A DNA stretch of 38,275 bases, from positions 1 through 38,275 of the forward strand of contig JAKAGU010000008.1 in NCBI GenBank assembly GCA_021825655.1. The letters are read 5' to 3'. The DNA is from a bacterium. GTDB lineage: Bacteria > Patescibacteriota > Doudnabacteria > UBA920. Positions 9,039-17,022 of this stretch are shown here, in pieces; position 1 is the stretch's first letter; every line of letters starts with the position of its first letter. A program made the translations under genes and the position numbers. The notes beneath the pieces were generated by a model. That model searched no databases and was not told the origin of the DNA. It worked only from the letters and a program-made list of their open reading frames with translations.

Positions 9039-12000
9039 ATGGCAGAAGACGACTCCACAACCGCAGTCTTAGAACCGGCTGACGAAACGGCAGATACAGG
9101 CCGTGATTTGAACGCGCAAACACCGCCAGACCCGCAGCAGCCCGCGCCGCCGGATTCGGACACCAATTCCGATAAACAACAAAAATCTGCTTTCAGGCAA
9201 ATTCGCGTGGGCAAAGACAGCGCCTTTGTGGTTAACGGCCAGCAAGTGGCGCTTTTTGACGCCCCGACCAAAGCCAGGGCCAGGGCGGAAATTGTTTTAC
9301 CCGGCTATCATTTAAATATTTATGACCAGGTCTTTCTGAGGGTTGGCCAGAGCCGCTTTGCGCCGGTTAATCTGCACCGGGCTTACGGCGATACCGAGTC
9401 CATCAGTTTTAATCTGCCGGATTTTGACAAACTGCTCAAAGAAGGCGACCCGCTATGGATTGAGCTGGTTAGCAGCGCTTCGCCCGAAGCTAGCGGCACG
9501 CTTTTTCCCTATGTAATTTACACTCAGCAAAAAGAAGAAGAAGGCGGCGAGGCCGGCGGAGCGGAGTCGGCAGCCAAGAAAAGCAAAAAAACAGAAAGCG
9601 AAGAAAAGGCAGGCGCAGGCGCCGCCGGGGGTTTGGGGAGTCTGGCAGTGGCGGCCGGAGGCGAGGCTTTAAGCGGGGTATTGGGGTTGTCTTCAAACAA
9701 AGGCGATGCGGGCCAGAAACAGCTGCCCCTGAAGGATAGGCTGAAAGAGGCTTTGAGAAAAGGCGACCGAAAGGCGGTAAAAGAACTCATAGACGAAGCG
9801 AAAAAAAGCAAAGACACAAAGACATTAAAGGAGTTGTCCGGCGAATACATGGGCCCTGCCGAAAGGTACATGTTCGATGAGGCTCTAGGCGCTTTGGGCG
9901 TGTTGGATTTCAGTCCCCGCCCGGTTTCGGGCCCGGGGGTTGGACAGGCATCTGCCGGGGGCGGCGAGGCCGGCGGAGGGGAAGATGTTGTCTCGGCTGC
10001 TGGCGGCGGAGAAGCTGGACACGGGGTTGTTGCTCAGGGCACAACCACAGCTGCCCGCACCCTCAGCGAATCTTCAACGATTTCAGGGCGGCAAACTTTG
10101 AATGCTTCCGGCACAGCGGAAGTTTCTGCTTATGGGACCCAGAGCAGTACGGTATCCGGAAGCGTGTCAGCAAAAACTCAAGCAGAAGTATCAGGCAAGG
10201 TTGAGTCTAAGCAATCCGTAAACACCCAACAGACCATTAGCGGCCAAACGGGCGGTGGGCAAGTTGGCGCCAGGGTTTCTGTGCAGTCTGAAACTGAATT
10301 GGAACAGCAAACCGAAGATGAGGTAAAAGTGGCTGCCCAGGGCCAGACAGGCAGCAGGAGCGTTCAAGGCAAAACTGAAGTAACGAACCGGACCACAGCC
10401 CGAGTCGGCCAGGACGTAAAAAGTGCGTCCCCGCAACCGGAAATGGAAGCGGAGACTGAAGCAGAGGTGTCGGCCTCGGTTCCCGGAAACCGCACCGGGC
10501 CTGTTCCTAATGAGGCCGGGACGGTAAAAACTTCTGCGTTTAGCGATAAGCCCGGCCGCGCTGCAGGCGGCGGCGGGGCGGGCGTGCAGGCAACCATAAC
10601 GCAAGAAGCGGGCGAGGGCGGGCGCGGCCCCGCAGAAGCCAGTGTGACAGGCACAGCGCAGTACGGCATTCCACCTTTAAGCCAAGGTTCTACAATCAGG
10701 GCTGATATTCAAGTTCCGGGGTCCGCACCTTCCGGGGTTCGTGTAACCGCCAGTATGCCTAAGCCTTTAGGCCGGCCATCCGCTTTGCAAGGAAGGATTG
10801 AACAGGCGGGCGGCAAATCTGCTGCGGGCCGGCGCGACGGAGCAGGCATCCAAACAAGCGGAGAAGAGGAAATCGGGGCGCGGCTAAAAGAAAAAAGCGA
10901 AGGTCCAGAAGAAGATCAAGCCGTGCTCGCACAAATACCAGAAGAAGCCAAGCGGTTAGTTGCGACTTTCAAGGCCCAGTCCGCGGGCGGGAACGGCAAA
11001 AGGCCCGGGGCCGCCCCTAATCTAGGCAGGACGATCTCAGTTCCAACGGACGAAGAAGTTAGGGGGAAAGTCGGGGGGCCAGCAAAAACTCCGCCGCAGT
11101 CTGGGCAAAAAAGTCCGGGTTTGGACGGGGTTCAGCCAGCGGCTGCCCAGCCGGAATCGGAACCTGCGACACCGGACGGGAAAAATGGACCGCCTCGGGG
11201 CGTTGTCCGCGACAGGATTGCGGCCGGCGCCGGACAAGCGGCTAACGAGCTTGGCCGGGCGAATGAAGGCTTGGCGCCGGCGCTTCCGCCAAAAACAGAT
11301 GAGCAACCAGGGCAGGCGCCGGAACAGGAACCCGGCTTAGAGCCAGAGGCAGCGGCCCAGAAGGACGGGCAGCCGGGAGAAGCCGGATCCGCGGATGAAA
11401 AGCAGGAAAATGAAGAAGAGGCCCAAGCCCAGCAGCAACAGCAGGCTGCTCAGCAGCAAAACCAGATTGCTTCAGCCCTGCGCCAGGCCAAGCTGGATGA
11501 TGAGAGCCTAAAAAAAGTCACCAAAGATGCCAATGTAGCCTTGGATAAGTTTTTGATGGAGGGCGTGGAAATGGTGTGGGCCGGCGCGATTGAAACTTTC
11601 GGTCTGACGGTTTTGTTGGGTGCGATTATCGGCGACTTTTTGTGGATGTTTAAGAATTCCATTATTCGAGGGGTGCTCAAACCGCTGCTCAGAACCGAGT
11701 TTTTGAAAAGGAAAGCGGAGCAGATCGCCAAACAGATTAAAATTAGCATCAAGGTAAAATTGAATATCTTGGCTATGAATCTAATTGTAGCCGCGGCGGT
11801 GATGCTGGTGCTCTTTATTCTTTTCGTACTGCTGTGGGTCGGTTGCAATTATCCGCCGGGCATTACCCGTTTGAGTTACAGGTTTTCGGTTGTGGGGTTG
11901 GCAGGCGGCAGCAGTATTTGTCAGAGTTTGGACAGCGCCACCAGCGGGTTTACGGGTTTTGCGGGCGGAGATTCGGGCGGCGGCGGCGCCAGCGGTTCCT

Positions 12001-12413
12001 GGGCTTGCCAGGCGCTAACCTCAGGCGATGCCAGCGTACAGAATTTGTCCAACACCTGTTTTGGCGCCAACGCTTCCAAGGCCTCTGCCATTGCCGGCGC
12101 GGAGAGCGGCGGAGTTACCACCAGCGAGAGCAGCGTGGACAAATGCACGGTTGACGGCAGCGTGGTTTCTTTCGGCTTGTTTCAGATAAACATCAGCGCG
12201 CAGAACAACTTCGCCGGTCTGAACTGCCGGTCTGCTTTTGATAAGATGTATACCGCACAAACAAAAAACTGCCGTGTCATCAACAAGCCTCTTTATGACC
12301 AGTGCGTGGCCGCGGCCAAAGATGCCCAGAAAAATATCCAACAGGCCTGTCAGATATCCGGCAACGGCACGAACTGGAGCCTGTGGGGAGCCAATCAAAA
12401 ATGCGGATTCTAA
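9039..12413 (+). CDS. Large low-complexity membrane protein with C-terminal lytic transglycosylase (SLT)-like domain
   Basis: 1124 aa; N-terminal beta-like domain, about 500 aa Gly/Ala/Gln/Glu-rich region, two hydrophobic segments (ETFGLTVLLGAIIGDFLWMF; LIVAAAVMLVLFILFVLLWV), then AIAGAESGG...SFGLFQINI typical of SLT-like enzymes. Confidence 0.75.
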   Translation: MAEDDSTTAVLEPADETADTGRDLNAQTPPDPQQPAPPDSDTNSDKQQKSAFRQIRVGKDSAFVVNGQQVALFDAPTKARARAEIVLPGYHLNIYDQVFLRVGQSRFAPVNLHRAYGDTESISFNLPDFDKLLKEGDPLWIELVSSASPEASGTLFPYVIYTQQKEEEGGEAGGAESAAKKSKKTESEEKAGAGAAGGLGSLAVAAGGEALSGVLGLSSNKGDAGQKQLPLKDRLKEALRKGDRKAVKELIDEAKKSKDTKTLKELSGEYMGPAERYMFDEALGALGVLDFSPRPVSGPGVGQASAGGGEAGGGEDVVSAAGGGEAGHGVVAQGTTTAARTLSESSTISGRQTLNASGTAEVSAYGTQSSTVSGSVSAKTQAEVSGKVESKQSVNTQQTISGQTGGGQVGARVSVQSETELEQQTEDEVKVAAQGQTGSRSVQGKTEVTNRTTARVGQDVKSASPQPEMEAETEAEVSASVPGNRTGPVPNEAGTVKTSAFSDKPGRAAGGGGAGVQATITQEAGEGGRGPAEASVTGTAQYGIPPLSQGSTIRADIQVPGSAPSGVRVTASMPKPLGRPSALQGRIEQAGGKSAAGRRDGAGIQTSGEEEIGARLKEKSEGPEEDQAVLAQIPEEAKRLVATFKAQSAGGNGKRPGAAPNLGRTISVPTDEEVRGKVGGPAKTPPQSGQKSPGLDGVQPAAAQPESEPATPDGKNGPPRGVVRDRIAAGAGQAANELGRANEGLAPALPPKTDEQPGQAPEQEPGLEPEAAAQKDGQPGEAGSADEKQENEEEAQAQQQQQAAQQQNQIASALRQAKLDDESLKKVTKDANVALDKFLMEGVEMVWAGAIETFGLTVLLGAIIGDFLWMFKNSIIRGVLKPLLRTEFLKRKAEQIAKQIKISIKVKLNILAMNLIVAAAVMLVLFILFVLLWVGCNYPPGITRLSYRFSVVGLAGGSSICQSLDSATSGFTGFAGGDSGGGGASGSWACQALTSGDASVQNLSNTCFGANASKASAIAGAESGGVTTSESSVDKCTVDGSVVSFGLFQINISAQNNFAGLNCRSAFDKMYTAQTKNCRVINKPLYDQCVAAAKDAQKNIQQACQISGNGTNWSLWGANQKCGF

Positions 12414-12429
12414 AATTATCACCAGAAAT

Positions 12430-12885
12430 ATGAAAAACGCCACGCTAATAAAAATCAGCATCGGAGTTGTGTTGGTTGGTTTGTTTCTTTTTAGTATTTA
12501 TTTGGCAGTAAACAACGATTCCCAGAAAAATGTTGCTGTTCAGGATAACTTGATTACAGTACAAACTTCGAGCGGCCAGGTGCAGACCAAGAATTTTTTG
12601 AAGGATTTCGTGGAGCAGTCAGGCAATGCTTTGGCTTTGGCTGAAACGCAGAACTATAGCATCGTCTATTATAAGCAAGACCAGGTTTTTTATATTACTT
12701 TGCTATCCAAACCCCTGCCCGATGCCCTAGATGCCGCGGAAAAGGCTTTTATGGCTAAGCTGGGTGTGGACGCAGGCCAGGCTTGCCAGCTGAAGGTGGT
12801 GGTCCGGGTGCCTTATTCGGTTGACGCGGAGGCTTCCGGTTTGGACTATAGCCTGAGCTTTTGCCCCAGCGGCAAAAAATTATGA
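12430..12885 (+). CDS. Hypothetical single-TM protein
   Basis: ATG at 12430 lies inside ORF 12238..12885; N-terminal TM segment IKISIGVVLVGLFLFSIYLAV; the upstream part of the ORF overlaps the preceding gene and was dropped. Confidence 0.65.
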   Translation: MKNATLIKISIGVVLVGLFLFSIYLAVNNDSQKNVAVQDNLITVQTSSGQVQTKNFLKDFVEQSGNALALAETQNYSIVYYKQDQVFYITLLSKPLPDALDAAEKAFMAKLGVDAGQACQLKVVVRVPYSVDAEASGLDYSLSFCPSGKKL

Positions 12886-12886
12886 T

Positions 12887-12915
12887 TTGGAAAAATCCGC
12901 CAAAAGTAGTATAAT
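12887..12915 (+). promoter_or_regulatory. Putative sigma70-type promoter
   Basis: TTGGAA (12887-12892), 17-bp spacer, TATAAT (12910-12915), upstream of CDS 12969. Confidence 0.55.
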
Positions 12916-12968
12916 ATAGACACAATTTTTCTTCAGGAAATATAAACATCTAAAGTATTAAAATAAAA

Positions 12969-14183
12969 ATGAATAAAAAAGCCATAGCCATCCTTGGCGC
13001 AATTTTTATACTTATTGTCGGAACTCTTGGTTTTTTGGTGTATTCCAAATACGGAGGCAAAAGCAAATCCAGCCAAACCACGCAGACTGCCAGCAGCACG
13101 TCGGATACGGCTAATAATTCCAACAATAACACTGACACTGGAAGCAATAATACCACCACCCCTCCGGACAATAGCAGCACGAGTCCAGCTACTACCACTC
13201 CGCCTGCGGATAACAGCGGCGCAGCGGTTTACCGCCTGAGCGATGAGCCGGTGTATAACCCGATTATTTTTTATAACGGCACTGCCATTTCGTATTTTAA
13301 CCGTGACGGCGAGGTATACCAGGCTTCTTTGAAAACAGACAGCTCTCCTTTGCAGCTGGGCGACAAGGTGAAGCTGGATATGCCGATTAAACCCAGAATA
13401 GACAGAATAATCTGGCCCGGCCAGGGGAATGACTACATTGCCGAAATTATTGAAGGCAGCAAGAAGTATTACAGCTACTTTAATGCCCAGACCAAAACGT
13501 ACGTGGATTACCCGGAACAGGTAATTTCCGTGGGCTGGCTGCCCGCCGCGGATAAGATAATGTACATCTGGCTGGACCAGGGCAAAGCTACGCTGAATAT
13601 TTCGGATCCCGATACCAAGAATTGGAAAGAAGTGGCTGAGATGTGGGAACAGGATGACCAGATTGAAATTGCGCCCAATGGCCAAAGCATTGCCTATTAC
13701 GAAACCAACAATACCGGTGTTAAGAACGCAATAAACTTGGTTACTCCAGACGGCAAAGTTTGGCAGGGGCTGGTTAAGGACGGCTACAATTACGGAGTGC
13801 TGTGGAGCCCGGACAGCAAGAAGTTCCTCTTTGAAAAGAAAGACAGCGTTACCCAGAAGTACCAATTGTGGATGTACAACCTTCAAACCTCCATGCCGAT
13901 GAACCTCGGCCTGTTCACGACCCTGGACAAGGCGGTCTGGTCAAAAGACAGCATGACTGTGCTTGCGGCTGTGCCAAAAACCACCAGCCCCAGCGCGGAA
14001 AGCGGGAGTCTGACCCAGGATGATTTTTACCAGGTTGACCTAAATAGCCTAACCAGCAAAACGTATAAGATAACCAGTAGCCCGGTGGATGGCCGCAACC
14101 TCTTTTTAAGCCCGGCTTCCGACAAGCTGTTTTTCAAAAATCTTCAGGACGGCTATCTGTACTACTTGAATTTAAACCAGTAA
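12969..14183 (+). CDS. Membrane-anchored TolB/WD40-like beta-propeller protein
   Basis: 404 aa; N-terminal TM, Ser/Thr/Asn-rich linker, repeated blade-like motifs (VLWSPDSKKFLFEKKD, AVWSKDSMTVLAAV, LFLSPASDKLFF). Confidence 0.65.
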   Translation: MNKKAIAILGAIFILIVGTLGFLVYSKYGGKSKSSQTTQTASSTSDTANNSNNNTDTGSNNTTTPPDNSSTSPATTTPPADNSGAAVYRLSDEPVYNPIIFYNGTAISYFNRDGEVYQASLKTDSSPLQLGDKVKLDMPIKPRIDRIIWPGQGNDYIAEIIEGSKKYYSYFNAQTKTYVDYPEQVISVGWLPAADKIMYIWLDQGKATLNISDPDTKNWKEVAEMWEQDDQIEIAPNGQSIAYYETNNTGVKNAINLVTPDGKVWQGLVKDGYNYGVLWSPDSKKFLFEKKDSVTQKYQLWMYNLQTSMPMNLGLFTTLDKAVWSKDSMTVLAAVPKTTSPSAESGSLTQDDFYQVDLNSLTSKTYKITSSPVDGRNLFLSPASDKLFFKNLQDGYLYYLNLNQ

Positions 14184-14200
14184 ATTTTTAAAATCAAAAT

Positions 14201-14260
14201 CAAAACCACGACAAACCACCGGCCCATTGGGCCAGTCCTTGAAGTCGTGGTTTTGTTCTT
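14201..14260 (+). terminator. Intrinsic terminator-like hairpin ending just before radA
   Basis: CAAAACCACGAC (14201-14212) pairs perfectly with GTCGTGGTTTTG (14244-14255); nested GGCCC/GGGCC hairpin; T-rich tail. Confidence 0.7.
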
Positions 14261-14265
14261 ACTTT

Positions 14266-15591
14266 ATGGCAAAAAACTCAACTATTTTCGTATGTTCCAA
14301 CTGCCAGTTTAAAAGTCCGCGCTGGCAAGGCAAATGCCCTGAGTGCGGCGAGTGGAACACGCTTGAAGAAAAGCACGAGCTTGCGGGCAGTAGAAAAAGT
14401 TTTGGCGCTGCGCCGGCTTTTGTAGATTTGTCCGGAATTGATTTGGCTTTTTCCAGCCGCATCAAGTCGGAGATTGGCGAGTTTGACGAAGTGCTGGGCG
14501 GAGGGCTGGTGCCCGGCAGTTTGGTGCTGCTTGGCGGCGATCCCGGCATTGGCAAGTCCACGCTGGCGCTGCAGGTGGCGGCCAATTTAAACCCGGAGGA
14601 CGTGCTCTATGTTTCGGGTGAAGAATCGGCGGCTCAGATCAAGCTCCGGTCCAGCCGGCTAAAAGCAGCGGGTGCCTTGCGGGTGCTGGCCGAAACCGGC
14701 CTGGAAGCCGTGCTCGCGGCAGTCGAAGCCCATAAGCCGAAGCTGGCCATCATTGATTCCATTCAGACCATGTACAGCGAACAGGCTTCAGGCGTGGCAG
14801 GCGGCGTAGCCCAGGTTACCTTTGCCGTACAGCAGATTATGCACGTGGCTAAAACCGCGCACATTACTTTTTTGATTATCGGCCATGTGACCAAAGAAGG
14901 CTATTTGGCCGGGCCGAAAACTTTGGAGCACATGGTGGATACGGTGCTGTATTTGGAAGGGGAAAGGTTCGCGACTTACCGGATACTGCGCTGTGTCAAG
15001 AACCGTTTCGGTACCACCAATGAGGTTGGGGTGTTCGAAATGCTGTCCCAGGGCCTGGCGGAAGTAAAAAACCCGTCGCAGTTGTTCCTGGGGGAAGACG
15101 CTATCCAGGCTTCGGGCAATGCGGTGACTTCAGTCATGGAAGGCAGCCGGGCGCTGCTTTTGGAAATTCAGGCTTTAACTTCGGCTTCCAGTTTCGGCTA
15201 CCCGAAACGCACCACAGCCGGCTTTGACAATAACCGCCTACAGCTCCTTTGCGCCATTTTGAGCAAGCGCGCGGGCTTGAATCTGTCCAACCAGGATATC
15301 TATGTCAATGTAGTGGGCGGGATTAAGATTGACGAACCTGCCGCTGACTTGGCCGTCTCCCTGGCCATTGTATCCAGCATCAAAGATTCAATTTTGGAAA
15401 GCACGGTGGCCATTGGCGAATTGGGTCTTTCCGGGGAAGTTAGGTTTGTGCCGAATTTGGAAAAACGGATAAAGGAAGCGGAAAAATTAGGCTTTAAGCA
15501 AATTATCTGTCCCAGGGCCAAAATTTCCAGCAAGAGCAAAGTGAAAGTCCTGCAAATTAGAACTTTGCAGGAAGCTCTGCGTTTTGTGTAA
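14266..15591 (+). CDS. radA: DNA repair protein RadA
   Basis: C4 zinc finger CSNCQFKSPRWQGKCPECGEWNT, Walker A GGDPGIGKST, KNRFGTTNEVGVFEM motif, Lon-like C-terminal domain; start set to the in-frame ATG at 14266. Confidence 0.95.
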   Translation: MAKNSTIFVCSNCQFKSPRWQGKCPECGEWNTLEEKHELAGSRKSFGAAPAFVDLSGIDLAFSSRIKSEIGEFDEVLGGGLVPGSLVLLGGDPGIGKSTLALQVAANLNPEDVLYVSGEESAAQIKLRSSRLKAAGALRVLAETGLEAVLAAVEAHKPKLAIIDSIQTMYSEQASGVAGGVAQVTFAVQQIMHVAKTAHITFLIIGHVTKEGYLAGPKTLEHMVDTVLYLEGERFATYRILRCVKNRFGTTNEVGVFEMLSQGLAEVKNPSQLFLGEDAIQASGNAVTSVMEGSRALLLEIQALTSASSFGYPKRTTAGFDNNRLQLLCAILSKRAGLNLSNQDIYVNVVGGIKIDEPAADLAVSLAIVSSIKDSILESTVAIGELGLSGEVRFVPNLEKRIKEAEKLGFKQIICPRAKISSKSKVKVLQIRTLQEALRFV

Positions 15592-15606
15592 TCAATTTTG
15601 TCTCAA

Positions 15607-15648
15607 AAAAGCCGGCACGTCGGGGGAGTCCCAACGGCCGGCTTTTAT
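15607..15648 (+). terminator. Intrinsic terminator downstream of radA
   Basis: AAAAGCCGG (15607-15615) / CCGGCTTTT (15638-15646). Confidence 0.6.
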
Positions 15649-15780
15649 GCTGCTACCCGCTTTCCGCGGAAGAGGGTTTCAGCAAACCGAGACGGAAAGA
15701 CTAGATGCAATTACTCCCAAAAGCTCAAGAGACTTGAACTTAAGGCCGCTTGCGGAAGCGGCAATTACATCTAAGCCTTC
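15647..15780. ncRNA. Candidate structured RNA / 3'UTR between radA and the dksA-like gene (strand unresolved)
   Basis: 35-nt imperfect hairpin GCTGctACCCgCTTtCCGCGGaAGaGGGTttCAGC; then a three-way-junction-like arrangement closed by TAGATG/CATCTA with inner hairpins TCAAG-AGA-CTTGA and GCCGCTT-GCGG-AAGCGGC. Confidence 0.35.
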
Positions 15781-15785
15781 CATCT

Positions 15786-16148
15786 TTAAGGCATGTGGAG
15801 TATCTTTGCGAGTTCGGGGTCTTGTTTTTCGTTTTTTCCCTGGCAAGTGATGCACAGCGGCGTCCAGGGTACGGCATCCAGCCGTTTTTTCCCAATAGCT
15901 TCCTCGCAGCCGAGGCAGGTACCGTAGCTGCCATCTTCGATTCTGCGGAGAGCTGCCACGACATATCTCCTTGTCGAGGAGTTCATGTCGGCGCTGCTGA
16001 TTGCCAGGAGCACGGTCATTGCCGTTGCCCCATCATTGGGTTCGATCTGGGTGATCTGGATTTCTGTTATCTGTTGCTTGATTGGCCCGAGTTCTGCGAG
16101 TTTGGCTTCCAAAGCCGTCCTGTATTTCTTGAGTTCCTGCTTTGTCAC
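15786..16148 (-). CDS. DksA/TraR-type C4 zinc-finger protein
   Basis: GTG start; coiled-coil N-terminus; RRIEDGSYGTCLGCEEAIGKKRLDAVPWTPLCITCQ zinc finger. Confidence 0.85.
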   Translation of the reverse strand: MTKQELKKYRTALEAKLAELGPIKQQITEIQITQIEPNDGATAMTVLLAISSADMNSSTRRYVVAALRRIEDGSYGTCLGCEEAIGKKRLDAVPWTPLCITCQGKNEKQDPELAKILHMP

Positions 16149-16225
16149 TTCTTACCCCTTGGGTTCAATACCTAAGGAAGTCCGTCATTGCCTTAAAGCA
16201 ATTCGTCCCCCTTGATATTAGCAGG

Positions 16226-16254
16226 ATTATACAACAATTTTTTAAAAAAGTCAA
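16226..16254 (-). promoter_or_regulatory. Sigma70-type promoter of the dksA-like gene
   Basis: On - strand: TTGACT (16254-16249), 17-bp spacer, TATAAT (16231-16226). Confidence 0.7.
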
Positions 16255-16273
16255 GGAGGTAACTTACAAAGTA

Positions 16274-16300
16274 AAAAACCCTGCTATTGGCAGGGTTTTT
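16274..16300 (-). terminator. Intrinsic terminator (bidirectional)
   Basis: AAAAACCCTGC-TATTG-GCAGGGTTTTT. Confidence 0.8.
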
Positions 16301-16317
16301 TAGCTTTAAAATATAGG

Positions 16318-17001
16318 TTAACTTTTTTTCTTTGGATTTGCAGCCTGAAAAGCTTCGGCAATTTTTTCTGAATTTTCCAAACTGAAATTGCTTTTTAAGT
16401 TCAAAAAGTCTTCCAAGTCTTTTTCCGGGACGTTGAGTTTAAGTGCTACGGCGTGCTTGAGCCTGCTCTTTTCTTCAGGGGCAATGCCTTGGAGAGCTTT
16501 CCTGCTGCTGAGCATATTCAGCCCGATTTGCCATAGGCCGCGGATGTCCGGCGGCACTTTCTTGTCCTGAGCTGACTGCATAATCCGGTCCGAACTTTCC
16601 AGCATTAGGCGGTTTTTTTTATCGGGTTTGTCTACGAATTGCTGCCAGGTGCCGTCGATAAAGTATATTTCCCCGTCCGGGCCTTTCACGGAAAGAAAAA
16701 TGTGATGCCGAAAATTGGCTTTAAACTGCTGCGGCAGCTTATTGATGTAAATATAAGCCGGGTTGAGGTTTAAGTCTCTGGTTGCCGGAGCTTTGAGTTT
16801 GGCCATCAGCTTTTCAGAAAACTCCTGGCACATTGGCTGCCAATAGACCTCTTCCGGGCTGGGGTCCATTAACCGGTCTTGGTATTCCAAAGCCACTTCC
16901 TGGTAGGCTTGGGTGACAGCCTGCCTGATAGCGTGATCGAACTTTTCCCGGGGGGAAAAGTCAGCTTGGGAAATTTCGGGAGGTCTGGGAGTTTCGGGCA
17001 T
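16318..17001 (-). CDS. Hypothetical protein, possible transglutaminase/papain-like fold
   Basis: 227 aa; ordered Cys (MCQEFSEKL), His (RHHIFLSV) and Asp (GEIYFIDGTWQQF) motifs in the right order and spacing; distant resemblance only. Confidence 0.6.
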   Translation of the reverse strand: MPETPRPPEISQADFSPREKFDHAIRQAVTQAYQEVALEYQDRLMDPSPEEVYWQPMCQEFSEKLMAKLKAPATRDLNLNPAYIYINKLPQQFKANFRHHIFLSVKGPDGEIYFIDGTWQQFVDKPDKKNRLMLESSDRIMQSAQDKKVPPDIRGLWQIGLNMLSSRKALQGIAPEEKSRLKHAVALKLNVPEKDLEDFLNLKSNFSLENSEKIAEAFQAANPKKKS

Positions 17002-17022
17002 AAAATTGAATATACATATAGT

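Noticed and set aside
9490-11306. Several antisense ORFs in the low-complexity region of the SLT-like gene
   Set aside because: Long open frames are expected opposite GC-rich low-complexity coding sequence; no recognisable proteins.
15584-15850. 88-aa ORF over the radA/dksA-like intergenic region
   Set aside because: Overlaps the radA stop, terminator hairpins and the 3' end of the dksA-like gene; no protein-like features.
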